Shown here: piece after piece, positions 26,446 to 38,599 of the stretch
Numbering within the stretch: position 1 is the stretch's first letter
Layout of the letters: every line of letters begins with the position of its first letter
Source of the DNA: Alternaria dauci
Taxonomy: Eukaryota > Ascomycota > Dothideomycetes > Pleosporales > Pleosporaceae
Assembly: GCF_042100115.1 (NCBI RefSeq)
Contig: NC_091277.1
Span: 2,760,520 to 2,824,519, forward strand
Reading direction: 5' to 3'
Length of the DNA: 64,000 nt
The notes under the pieces: model-generated
Told to the model about the DNA's origin: nothing
The model's database searches: none
What the model saw: only the letters and a program-made list of their open reading frames with translations
Program-made: the position numbers and the translations under genes

Positions 26446-29400
26446 TATTATAAGGTAATAAGGAATTATTCCTTTATATAAGTTATAAGGTAAGAGACCT
26501 TTAGGTAACTATATTAGAAGATAGTAATTAATATAAGGTAAGGAATATATAACTAATATTATACTAAGAAATACTATTAGGCGCTAGTATATAATAGTAG
26601 CCTTAGCCTAATAGATAGGTATTAGGTTTATTAGGCTAAGACTAGGGATAGTAATAATAGTAGTAATAGTAGAATAAATTATAATAAGTATAAGAATATA
26701 TTAGATCTTATTATTATACTTTTTATAGTAAACTTAAATAGTTTATCTCTTATATAGATTATTAACTAGTTATTCTATTATTTATAGAATTAGTAGTAAT
26801 TATCTCTTAGTTATAATAATAACTCTTTTCTACTTAATTATTCTATATCTTACCTTATAGACTATCGCCTAAGCCTAACTTACTTTAGTATAGACTAAGC
26901 TTAGAGAAGTATAGTAAAACCCCTATATAATACTTTAACTACTCTAGATATTAGTAGATATTTAACTAATAGATTTACTTAATTAAGATTTAATATAGTA
27001 TCCCTAAGAGTAGTATAGAATAATAAGGCTTAGGGTCTAGGACCCTTAATTCTAGTAGCTATACTAGTTAATAATAAGATACTTAATATATCTAATTTAG
27101 ACTTAGAGGAAAACCTTAGTAATAGAGAGCTATAAAATCTTAAGTAATAGGCCCTTATTTAGGCTTAATAAATAGTTAAGATATAGAATATAATTAATTA
27201 ACTTATAAGCTAGCTAATAGCTACCCCTAATAAATAACCTATTTCTACTAAGAAACCTAAGATAGCGTTACTAGAGAAATATAGTAGAGAATAAGAAAAG
27301 CTATAAGTATTCCTTACTAATATTAACTTATATTATAAGTATTCCTTACTAATATTAACTTATATTATAAGTATAATAAGGTACCTAATAACTAGGAAAA
27401 GATCTTTATAGCTAGTATATATATAAAGGATAAGGCTTCTAACTAGATATAACCTTATATAGATAACTACCTACTAAACGTAAAGTATATAAGTACTAAA
27501 GAAGGAACTTATACCTTATTTTTAAGTTAGATAGAGTTTAAATAAGAGATAAGATATATCTTTAGAGAAGTAAATACTTAGAACTAAGTAGAGAAGAAGA
27601 TTACTTACCTAAGGTAGGCTATATTAGTATTAGTATATATAGTAGAATTTAAGTAACTATAAATATAGATTAACTAGGATAATATAGCACTTTAAATAGT
27701 ATTTAAAGTAGGCCTTAAAGAAAATATTAAGGATAGCCTTATATACTATAATAAGCCTAGAACACTATACGCTCTAATTAAGCTAGCTACGCGTATAGAT
27801 AATAGGCTTTAGGAATAAAATAACTAGAAGAAATACTTCTAACCTAACCTACTAAATATAAAGAGGTAACGTAGAAGGTATAATAGAGATAGTAACGCTA
27901 TTATAACTAGTAAGGTATAAGAAAAAGCTAAAGATAAAAGGACCTAAGGATAGAGATAAGATAATCTCTCTAAGGAAGAATGCTAGAAGTGTTATAATAA
28001 TAAAGTATGTCTCTAATATAGTAAAGTAGGATACTTCGCCTAAGACTATAAGGAAGATTAGGTTAAATAGGCAGCTATTAAGATTAGGATAATTAGATAA
28101 GGTACGCTATACCTAGCTAGACTAGAGTTAGATAATAACCTTAGTAACCTAGACCTTTATAAGGAAGTACGTTTAGTAGATAAGGAAGCTTTTATAATTA
28201 TTCTATAAGTTAAGAAGGATAATAAGGTCTTAGCTATAGATAAGCTAAGGACTATAGACTAGAAAGTTAAGGGTAAGGACGTTCTAAAACGTCTAGCTAA
28301 CTAGTAGTATTAGATATATAGAGATACTACACACTATACTAATAACTATAGGATTTAAAGTTAAATTATAATTACTAGTAAAAATACTAAAGTAATTAGA
28401 CGCTAGGTAGTAATCTAATAACCCTACTTTAAAGATTTAGAAGTTAAGGGTAAGGCCTAAGAAACGTCTAAAGAAGAGGAAGATACTAAGGAATATAAGA
28501 AGATATATTAGTATAATTATAAAAGTAATTACTAGTTCTATAAGGAAGATAAGGAGAAGTGTAGGATAGACTAAGACTAGTACTATTACCTAAGCCTATA
28601 GGCAGATAAATATCTAGCTAACAACTACTATATCTATAAACTAGAGAAGGTAGAAATATATAAATAACTCCTTTAGACGTAATATAAGAATAGGTATAAC
28701 TTCTATTATAAGTAGCTTAAGGAAGTATATAAGGTAAATAACTATTACTATTATACCCTAGTATTAAATATCTATAAAGTTATAGACTATAAGATTTATA
28801 AAGCTAAGAAGGCTTAACTAAGGAAGAGAATTACTAGGGAGGAGATTCCTTATTAGAATATTTATTAGAGCTTCTATTATAACGATAGGTACTTAACGCA
28901 CTATAGCTTAAAGAATAATATAGGCTACTTTCCTAGGTATAGGAAAGGTAAGTAGTTAAAAAACTAAGATACTATTAAGGATAGGGTTATACTAATAAAG
29001 GTATACTAAAAAGGACCCTTAGGAAGGTACAGGATACTAATAGTTAGGTAAAGTAGCTACTTATAACTATATCTATACTAGGTTAAGATATCTAGGCGCT
29101 TATAGATAGTAGGGCTATAAGGATAATAATCTTACCTAGAGTAGTAGAGAAGTACGGGATACCTTACTAGGTTAAGAAAAAACTAGTACTAGTAGTACTA
29201 GCTAACGAAAAACCTATAGAATATAGAGGTAGTATAATAAGGTTAGAGACAAAACTAATAAAGCTATAGATAGTAGGTATTAAGTGCCTTATAAATATTA
29301 ATATTATAGATCTAAGAGGACTAGATATATTAATAGGTTATAACTAGCTAGATACCTATAACCCTACTATTAATTAGCGAATATAGATAATACTTAGAAG

Positions 29401-31030
29401 AGAACCTATATATAAGGTTACTAGAGTACGTAGAAGAGTAAGCCTAAAGGACTAGAGCTTAACCTAGGATAGGAGGTTTAGTAAGATCTTACCTTATAAG
29501 ATTATAAGAATCTATAAGAAGGACCCTTAAAGAGTAAGAGTTATATAGATAAGATAAGTTATAACTATAAAGGAAGGACCCTTACTACTAGAGATACTAA
29601 GAGAGTATTAAACTAATAAGTTTAGAGAACTCTTTAAGGAAAATAAAGCTATAGATTTAGTAAACTATTAGGATTAGGATTATAAGATTATCCTAGATAA
29701 AGGGGTAAAGCTAAGCCTAGGACTAATATATCCTATATTACCTAAGCATAACGCTAAGCTAAGGGAGTATATCTAGAAGAATCTAAAGAAGGGATTTATC
29801 TAACTAGGATTAGGCCTAATAGCCTTACCTATCTTATTTATAAAGAAGCCTAATAGGAAGTAGTGACTATATATTAACTTCTATAGGTTAAATAGCGTTA
29901 CTTAGAAGAACTAATATCCCTTACTACTAATAACTAAGCTTATAGATTAACTCTAGGGAGTTAAGTAGTTTATAAAGTTCGACGTTTAGGAAGGATTTTA
30001 CTAAATTAGGATTAAGGAAGGATATAAATAGATAATAGCGTTTAAGATAAAATATAGACTATTTAAGTATATAGTAATACCTTTTAGGTTAACGAATGCC
30101 CTAGTAACGTTTTAATTAGTTATTAATAACGCGCTCTATAAATACCTTAGGATCTTTATTATAGCGTATATTAATAATATGTTAGTTTACACTAGCGGGA
30201 CGCTAGAAGAATATATAGAGTATATAAAGAAAGTGCTAAGGAAGCTTAAGGAATATAAGCTATACCTATAGCTAGGGAAGTGCGAATTCTATATAAAGGA
30301 AATAGAATACCTAGGCTTTATAATATCTATAGAGGGAGTAAAGATAAACCTAAAGAAGATAGTAGCTATATAGGAGTAGCTAACGCCTAAAATAGTTAAG
30401 GATATATAATCCTTCCTAGGATTTACTAACTACTACTAGAAGTTTATTAAGGATTACTTAAAGATTATAACACCCCTCTCTAAGATTATAAAGAAGGAAA
30501 TTAGTTTTAAATAGAATAAAGAATATTAGGAAGCTTTTAATTAAATTAAGTAGATATTCCTTAAAGTACTAGTACTAGAGATATATAACCTAAAATAAGA
30601 GACGTAAGTTAAGACTAACGCGTTAGATTATACACTTAGAGCTATATTATTATAGTAGTACCTAGATAAGAAGTAGAGACTAGTGTTCTACTACTTAAGG
30701 AAGTTCTCTAGAGTAGAACTTAATTACGATATTTATAATAAGGAGCTACTAGGAGTAGTTAATTCCTTTAAATAGTAGGAAGTCTATTTACTAAGACTAC
30801 TATACTAGATTAAGGTTTTTACTAATTACTAGAACTTAGTAGGTTTTATAATAATAAAGAAACTTAACTAATAATAAGTCTAATAGGCTAAGATACTAGC
30901 TTAGTTTAACTTTAAGATAACTTACTATATAGGAACGCTTAATAGAGCTGCGGATACTTTAAGTAGGAGATCTAACTTACGCGAAGATAGTTATAAAGAA
31001 CTATATAACGCTATATTTAAGAAGATACCT
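26446..31030 (+). mobile_element. RIPed Gypsy-type retrotransposon, 3' part missing
   Basis: The left LTR is about 26,446-26,932 (shared with the solo LTR at 13 kb). Gag-like sequence follows, with a decayed CCHC zinc knuckle near 27,990-28,065 (C..CY then a GYFA..Y spacing). The protease trace is ALIDSRAIRIII near 29,100. Reverse transcriptase follows (FRLTNA at about 30,090 and AYINNMLVYT near 30,170), then an RNase H trace ending GTLNRAADTLSRR near 30,960. RIP is milder than in the element to the left, so codons such as GCG and CGT survive. No integrase or 3' LTR is visible: the element runs into the 34-bp minisatellite zone at about 31.03 kb. Confidence 0.78.
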
Positions 31031-31107
31031 AATACTATAGAGGTAAACAGTACTACTAGTATAGGGTTAGAGGTAGGATAGTAGCTATAGGGGTCTACCC
31101 CTAGGGG

Positions 31108-31660
31108 TAAGATAGTATCTATAGAGTACTACCCTTAGGGGCGAGATAGTAGGCGTAGAGTGCTGCCCCTAGGGGCGAGATAGTAGGCGCGGGTTGCTGC
31201 AAGTTACTGCAAGTTGCTACCCCCGGGGGCGAGATAGTAGGCGTAGAGTGCTGCCCCCAGGGGCAAGATAGTAGCCGTAGAGTGCTGCCCCCGGGGGCGA
31301 GATAGTAGCCGTAGAGTGCTGCCCCCAGGGGCGAGATAGTAGCCGTAGAGTGCTGCCCCTGGGGGCGAGATAGTAGGCGTAGAGTGCTGCCCCCGGGGGC
31401 GAGATAGTAGCCGTAGAGTGCTGCCCCCGGGGGCGAGATAGTAGCCGTAGAGTGCTGCCCCCAGGGGCGAGATAGTAGGCGCGGGTTGCGGCAAGTTGCT
31501 GTAAGTTACTACCCCCGGGGGCGAGATAGTAGCCGTAGAGTGCTGCCCCCAGGGGCGAGATAGTAGGCGTAGAGTGCTGCCCCCAGGGGCGAGATAGTAG
31601 GCGCGGGTTGCGGCAAGTTGCTGTAAGTTGCTGCCCCTAGGGGCGAGATAGTAGGCGTAC
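31108..31660. repeat. 34-bp GC-rich minisatellite, array 1 of copy A
   Basis: About 15 units of a 34-bp sequence built from GTAGCCGTAGAGTGCTG, the palindrome GCCCCCGGGGGC (or the variant GCCCCCAGGGGC) and GAGATA. Three interruptions near 31,190-31,220, 31,480-31,510 and 31,600-31,632 carry GCGGGTTGC followed by GCAAGTTGC. Leftmost units are RIP-softened (CTACCCCTAGGGG). Because 34 is not a multiple of three, the long open frames on the - strand here are repeat artefacts. Confidence 0.9.
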
Positions 31661-31789
31661 ACGTAGCGCTAATGTTACTGTCGTTATGCTTGGTGAAATG
31701 CTGTGTCTGTAGATCTAATGAGTGAAATTGCACCTCCGCCTGTCTACTCTTCGTAGATGGTGCGTATAGTAGTATCTAGATAGTAGATG

Positions 31790-32140
31790 TAGAGTGCTGT
31801 AAGTTGCTGCCCCCAGGGGCGAGATAGTAGGCGTAGAGTGCTGCCCCCGGGGCGAGATAGTAGGCATAGAGTGCTGCCCCCGGGGGCGAGATAGTAGCCG
31901 TAGAGTGCTACCCCCGGGGGCGAGATAGTAGCCGTAGAGTGCTGCCCCCAGGGGCGAGATAGTAGCCGTAGAGTGCTGCCCCCGGGGGCGAGATAGTAGC
32001 CGTAGAGTGCTGCCCCCGGGGGCGAGATAGTAGCCGTAGAGTGCTGCCCCCGGGGGCGAGATAGTAGGCGTAGAGTGCTGCCCCCAGGGGCGAGATAGTA
32101 GCCGCGGATTGCCGTAAGGTGCTGCCCTTGGGGGCGAGAG
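31790..32140. repeat. 34-bp GC-rich minisatellite, array 2 of copy A
   Basis: About 10 further units of the same 34-bp repeat, separated from array 1 by about 130 bp of unrelated sequence (31,661-31,790). The last, degenerate unit (CCGCGGATTGCCG, then CTGCCCTTGGGGGCGAG) ends about 160 bp before the ATG of the ParB-like gene, and the same terminal unit is present in copy B. Confidence 0.9.
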
Positions 32141-32297
32141 TGACTAACACTCACCGCTAGACTTACAGCGGCCTATGCAAGAATAGACGGCTTCTCGCCT
32201 ACTTATACCTTGTGTAGTACCTCTCTATTGCTTTCTTACCTTCTCTTATCTCTTTTCCACTTACCTTAGTTTCTGTGTTCTTTCTAACAACGTTGCA

Positions 32298-34565
32298 ATG
32301 AAGCGCCCTCTAGCAAACGTTTTAACCAAAAACAGCAAACGGCAGCGTACGAATGATCCAGAGATTGAAGAGACAACTCCTATCCACGAACAAGCTGCGC
32401 CATACCTACTCGCTATAGCGAAGTTTCCAATCGATGCGCTTAGCGCAGAATGGAGTTTTGGTGTCAATAGGTCTATTGACACAGCACACCAGCGCCGCCT
32501 CTGCGAGATCTTTAACGAAACTGGTATTCTTCGACGAGACCCTAGCCACCAACTGCAGATTGCCTGTTCTAAGGAACACGTAGAGCAGATGCTTCATCAT
32601 CTGAAGGTGGAATTGCCAGCTCAGAGCACAGTTACTTCTGCCACGTTTGCGGATAAGGAAGGATTGGAATGGCCGTCGTTCAAGAGCTGGAAAAGCGTGA
32701 CTGGAGGGACAGCGGAACTTATTACGGGTCACCATCGTGTAGAGGCATTCAAAGAGTATCTTCGCCTTCGGCAGTTAGGAGAAGAGGAGAGGTGGTGGGT
32801 GTGCCGCATCTACGATAAAGGCGGGTGCCCCTTAACGCGCGTACTGTGAACAACAGCCCCTAACCTTTTTAGACACGCTACCACCAGACACTCGTGTTAA
32901 ACTTCGGGCGAATCGGGCCGATATTACGCTCCCTGACAATCATGGCCAGATATGGTCCGAGTTAACCAGCCTGTTCTGCACAAACGCCAATCTCTTTCAA
33001 GGCTCAAGCAAGTCAGTTGAGAAAGAGATGAGAGAGCATCTTCAGCTTAGTAGCCGCGTCAAGTTCCCAATACGGCGGCTAGTTACCCTGTGGAGAAATC
33101 AAAACTGGCAGCCCCTGCTTACGCGTTGGTGTTCTACCGCAATTGGGCAGGCAACGTTTAATCTCTCCACTTTTGAGTGGATGGCTAGTTGTCGGATAGA
33201 TGACGTATGTGTAACCCGCCGCCGAAATACTCTGACCTGTCTTGCTAATCTACTGTCTAGCATTGGTTCGCTGCGTTTGAGAACGTACTTCGCATCTCTA
33301 CATCTATTCGAAAGCAGTATGGGGTTGACGCCAGTTTAGCAGACTGGAACACGCTAGCTAGCCTGCCCCAGGCACGAAGTCCCCATGACGTACAAGACCT
33401 GTTCTACCCTGGCGAGGAGTTAGACAAGGATCCTGGCCCTTCCCATACGCGCCGGCAGGGCTTCTTCCCAACTCTAAGCAATGAGGCCTACCATGCGCTA
33501 TACTCCACTGTACTTTCAAAGCCCACACACACGTACACAAACATCCTCGCTCTCTTAAAAACCCCGAAGAAAGAGGGGAAGCTTATGAGGAGTATTATGA
33601 CCCACGTCAGCCAATGGGTAAACAGCGGATCCGCCAAGGTGTCTGACAGCGACAACAACAAACCCGCACTGCGGAAGTATCTAGTGCCCGTGCTGCAGAG
33701 CAGGCATGCCGGCCAGGCTGATCAAAAATCTCTTGACCTCCAACAAGAAGTACTGCAACACGTACAGCAAAATGCGGAAGCATTCACAAGCTCTATACTA
33801 GACCGCTATATTGACGAGTACCCAAGTGCAGAGATCAAGAACTACGGCGCACGCTTCCAGCATAAGGTGTGGAGAGAACTGCTGTCAATTGTGACCAGTT
33901 TCACAGGGCCAACCTTGCACAACAAGCACTTGGCGTGCCTAATTCAAAGCGATACCTACATAGCGCGAACGCCTACAATCGCACAAATCGCGTGTGATGC
34001 TATCTGTCAGGTCCCTGAAGTCGTCAACGAACCTGCGCTCCAGTCTACTAGGGCAGCAAACGACTTGCTAGAGACAATTCAGGTCGCAATCACTGAATGG
34101 ATGTCTAGACACACTCTAGAAGACTCTGATAATACAAGTCAAGAGGTTCCGCTGCCCGCAAGGCACTCTAACGCCGAGTCTAGCAGAGAGAGAGAGCTCA
34201 ATCTGACAGTCTCTGAAGCGGCACGTAGCGTTTCAGCACGGTCGAGTTCGGACCAGCTTACCCCAGAGCTAATTTCTCACCCCTCAACTGAGCCGCGCAT
34301 ACCCAAGGCATCCCAGCAGACCAAAGTTCAAAACAGGGGGATTGAGGACTTGAGTCTAAGCGACCTTGCTGCAGCCCGAGAGAAACACCGTCAGAAACGC
34401 ACCCTTAGCGACCAGGTAGCTGTAAAGGGCAGTGCTTCTCTAAGCGAAAAGACCCGAAAGAAACACCGTAAGAAACACACCCTTGGCGACCAGGTAGCTG
34501 TAGAGGGCAGTGCTTCTCCAAGCGAAAAGACTCGACAGAAACAACGAGGGGCTTGGAGGAAGTAA
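32298..34565 (+). CDS. ParB/DUF3723-like protein, copy A, three exons
   Basis: Model: exons 32,298-32,820, 32,873-33,204 and 33,261-34,565, giving 719 residues. Intron 2 (56 nt) is GT-AG with CTAAT. Intron 1 (52 nt, CCTAAC branch, TTTTTAG end) must begin at a GC to keep frame; without it the frame stops at 32,847-32,849. Around residue 143 is ELITGHHRVEAF, like the G-x-(H/R)-R box of ParB/sulfiredoxin-fold proteins. It is followed by ERWWVCRIYDK, a layout I associate with fungal DUF3723 proteins. The C-terminal third is low complexity with two ~30-residue basic repeats around KHR(Q/K)K and SDQVAV/GDQVAV. No signal peptide, so intracellular, probably nuclear. Function unknown; DNA binding or nucleotide-dependent clamp activity is inference from the box only. 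The gene lies just downstream of the minisatellite in both copies. Confidence 0.68.
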
Positions 34566-34723
34566 TCCGTATCTGACCCTAGCCCTAACCCAATAGACAC
34601 TGTTCCTCTCCTCTTTCCTCTGCACTGGATATTGTGATTCTCGATCATCATCTATCGATCTACCCTACAAGATCCTCAGCCCTTAGCCAACGTACTATTT
34701 TATATAATACTGTTCTTATCATC

Positions 34724-37700
34724 ATGTCTTTAGATCTTGCACAACAAAACGATAGCGATTACGATAACAGCAGTGCTGGAGAGGAGGACGGCCTGTACCA
34801 AGATGTGCAACCTGATGAGCACGATAGAGAACCTGACGAGCATGATGGAGAAGAATACCACGAGAGCAGCCTTGGGGACGAAGACGCAATAGCGAATAAT
34901 CAACTTACCTGGGCTATTGACCACAGCGGAGGTGACCACCGACTACCTGGTGAGTTTAAGAGCATCCTACTTGTACGCATATAGTAACTACGTAGTAGTG
35001 AAGGGATTTATCAAGATGATAGACAGCCCCGAATTTAACGGCAGTAAGGCTATTGGAATGCTGCAGAAGCGATACACGATAGACTACGGATCGAGGCGCG
35101 TTGGGTCCCGACCAGCCAAGCCTGAGGACAAATTTATCCCTGAGTTCCACCTCGACCTTATCATTATCATCGGCCGGCCGCTCCAACCCATTGTGAAGTT
35201 CTCTACGTTCTTCGACCACGTAACAATCAGCTTTAAACACTGGCGAGCTCCATACAGCGCTAAACACAGCCACGGACTGTCGTTTGATATGGAGCATCGT
35301 ACCTTCCGTCTTGCAAAGGGTGGAACGCGCGAATCTTGGTTTATTGTTATGCACCCTGTCGATAGCACAGTAGACCCTCTTCTGTCAGGCAGCGAACGTC
35401 GCAAACGCCGCGAGAAGGCGTCTGAGCACAGCGCTCTCAAACCCTCCCATGCCCTGTTCCTTACGTCGTACATTAAGAAAGTCTTCCTTACAGGCGTATT
35501 ACTTGGAGAGGGTGTTGAGGCTTCTTGGAAATTGGATGGACCCCAGTCGCAATCGATCTCAATCGTCAAGTGGGAAACGTTCCAGGAGCAGTTCATGGAA
35601 GGGTGGCCAGAGTACGTGCGCAAGAACACGCAGGATCCGTTCTAGACTGAGAACCTGCCAGCGTTCCATGCGTATGACTACGGGCAGAACCTTCCAATTG
35701 AGTTGTCTACTGAGCAACTCAATAGTCTGCCTAAGGAAACCCGGTTGCGCCCTGATGACGAGACGTCTGACTCTGATGACGAGACGTCTGACTCTGATGA
35801 CGAGACGTCTGACTCTGATAGCGAGACGTCTGATTCTGGGAATGATTTGTCAAACTCTGGGAATGATTTACCAAACTCTCAGAATGATTTATCTAACTCT
35901 GAAGACGCGGCGGCTAGGTCCGAAGGCGGCGCAGAGGGGGCTACGCCCCCACAGAGCGGTACACAAACAGGCGATCCAATTCCCCCGCCGCACGACCATC
36001 AACAGCCGTTTGATAACTACACACAGGATCTTCTACGCGCACTAGAGGACAAGTATAGACTGGAGAGCATTGAGACGGTCTCCTACGCGCTAGCGGTCGA
36101 CATCCACTTAATAGCATCTTCCAACCTCCCTAACGCCTCTAATGACGTCGGTGTCATTCTCGCACCTGCGCGCTGCCTCCTTGCCAATCGCAACAACGTT
36201 GTTCGCCAATACCAACACCCGCGCGACTTTACCTTCTACCCTCTTGCCTTCCATCCATCGTACGGCAACTTCTCCTCCGCGCAGCCCCCAGCATTCCTAC
36301 GCGACAACGTGCTCGCTGTAATGGAGGACAACATGAGCTATCAGAACAACGGTGCGAGCGTGTTGACTAGTGGTTATTTTCAGGCGTACTCCAACATTAA
36401 GCGAACTATACGCCATAGCCCCGGCAACTTACTTGCTACCAAGGGCATTGCCACGGCTGCCCTGACGCTGCCAGATCAGGATGGCAACCTAAACCCTCGG
36501 GTAGCGGCGAAGCGGCAGCGTTTACTGCGGAAATTGCGAGGCGAACAGACTCCTGATAACCCTACGTCTTCCCAACCGTTCGCTCGCGAGCAACAGCGGA
36601 TTAAAGCCGCTATAAAGGAAGAACTGTACGCGTTTAGGATGGAGCAAGTTCTGTCTGTGCAGGTGTCGCAGTTAGCTGACGGTCAACGGAATTTTGCGAC
36701 AGTGCTTCAACCTATCCTCCAGCTAATCCGGTACTTCTCGCTGGAACAACCTACCTACATTGATGTCCTCTTCGCGTTCAAAGAACGCATCTTTCCAAAG
36801 GTTCTCTCCTCCTTTGCTAGTCTGTTCGCGCACGCATCAGACGAGTTTTATCGTCGCTTCAAGGCTGCTGGCTCTAAAGGGCTGCCTTTTGCCCTAGCGG
36901 AAGGTGTGGCCGCATTCGATCGCCTTGGCAGCTACTGCTTTACTGGGTTCCCCCGGTCTTTAGTGGGCTCAGTGCTCGGGCCTCTCTGCACCATAGAAAG
37001 CATTGAGCAGGGTGGGTGGCCGTTTATCGACCCCAACATGCTCAATCTGCAAGGCAGTGGCCATGCTAACCTAGTGCGTTGGCCGCGCATGGACAATGGA
37101 CGACCTATTATGATGCACGTTGCTTCCATTCGCCACCACTATGGGCCCCAGGTTGCCGCTTATTGTCACAGCGAGGTATGGTTCCGTGAGCTTGGTGGGC
37201 TCACAGGTAAAGGGCCTCGTGGCGCAGAAGAGTTCCTAGTAGAGGTGCTCGAAGAGATGTGGAAGCCGCAGACAATCGCTTTCGTAACACACCAATTCTA
37301 TCGCGCTCTGAACAAGGGCGGACGGGGCAATGCTCAAAGCGTAAGCCTAACAACACTGCAGGCACGACAGGAGGCGCAAGAGCAGGTGACGCGTTGGGCT
37401 GAAAGCGAGCACCCCTTCTCTGCAGGGTTCGTGCAATTAGCGTTTCAAATATCAGCCGCTAACACAGTACAGGGAGTACGAGTCGATCTTTCCTGTCTTT
37501 TATCCAGAAGCGACTTCGGGTTTGAGAAGCCAGACGCGACGCGACTTTGCGCAAGAGCTCTACTGGGAGTGTGTTAACAGCCATGGCCAATCTAGTAGCT
37601 ACCTCTTTTCAAAGAACGCGAGCTGGTTCACTGTGTTACGCGCTGCCGTGCAACACGCCAGGGCCAAGGCGATGAAGGAGGAATACTGGATCAGCGCCAT

Positions 37701-38599
37701 AATGTCAGCTCTAGCGGCGTGCCGCATTGACTGTGTGCCTGGTTCATACCATGGCCGATTGAGCTACCGGAGAATGACGCGGCTAGTCGGTAACGTTCCG
37801 GCCCCATCCGCTATAGCGGCGAGACCGGGCAGCCTCAAGCGGGCAGCGATTGAGGCAGTACACCAAGCAAAGCGGCGCTCGCAAACAAAGAGTACTATCG
37901 ACTTTGGTTGCCAAATCCCTTTTAACGCCATCCCGCCGCTAGTTGAAAAAGGTTTTCAGCAGTTGGACGGCCAGTTCTCAAAGTCCGGCATGAATCAGAA
38001 GGTTCGTGAACACTACCACAGAGCACGTCAGTGCCTCATCGAGTGCTTAGGTCAGCCAAAATGCGATCTAATGCTCATGTTGGTGTTAACCCTTGCATCC
38101 TCTTCAGCTACCCCTACTGTAGCGGTGAATGCGACTGAGTTTTCCAAAGGACCAACCAAGAACTCTGAAATGTTTGCGGCCGCCTTGGTAACAAGAATGC
38201 TCTGGTCTCTTCGACCAGATTACTTCCCGTCGGAGGAAGACGATGGTTGGGTGCTTTCGGTACGGGAGATGACGAAGAAGATTGGTAAGACTTCCCTAAG
38301 AGAGGCCCTTTTCCCAAGTAAGAAGCATTGCTAACATAGTACTATCTGGGGTAGAGCACAAAGGTTGCAACAACCGCTTCCTTCGACAACTGCAATGGAT
38401 TCGGGTTACTAGTGGGCGTCGAGACTCCCCAAGGAACAGCGACATAGCGATCAACTATGATTCCGTTCTTGAGAAGAGACGTACAGAGTTAATGCGACTA
38501 CGGAGCGATGCTAAAGGTTTTATTCAATGCGTGTTTGGTAGTTCTGATTATGCATGGGTTGACCGATGTCATACTATTATACAGGAGTCCCCAGTGTAG
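34724..38599 (+). pseudogene. Large unknown protein gene, copy A, nonsense-mutated
   Basis: Same four-exon structure as the intact copy B: exons 34,724-34,949, 34,996-37,385, 37,468-38,284 and 38,340-38,599. In exon 2 a TAG at 35,643-35,645 replaces the Trp codon TGG found in copy B, cutting the product to about 290 residues. The change is TpG to TpA, a RIP-type transition. Downstream reading is otherwise open, so it is a young lesion. Copy A has three DETSDSD units where B has four (21-bp unit). Reinitiation or readthrough cannot be excluded, but as written this is a pseudogene. The protein is described under copy B. Confidence 0.8.

Larger units (their letters stand above)
11701..31030. repeat. 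RIP-destroyed AT-rich retroelement block
   Basis: Nearly 20 kb in which CpA and TpG are almost absent and TpA is extreme, as expected when CpA is converted to TpA on both strands (RIP, known from Pezizomycotina). Loss of TpG removes almost all ATG codons, and no long open frame exists anywhere here. Degenerate reverse-transcriptase, integrase, RNase H and zinc-knuckle traces show that the source was mostly LTR retrotransposons. Parts I could not assign are 11,701-12,990, 13,480-16,460 and 22,972-26,445. RIP is less complete in the right-hand element (27-31 kb), where more GC-rich codons survive. Confidence 0.9.

Noticed and set aside
31108..32140. CRISPR array
   Set aside because: Direct tandem repeats without unique spacers, in a eukaryotic genome.
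31204..32154. Long - strand open frames (LSRPRGQHST-type repeats) over the 34-bp arrays
   Set aside because: A 34-bp unit reads through all frames in turn; the open frames follow from the absence of stops in the unit and lack any start context or domain.
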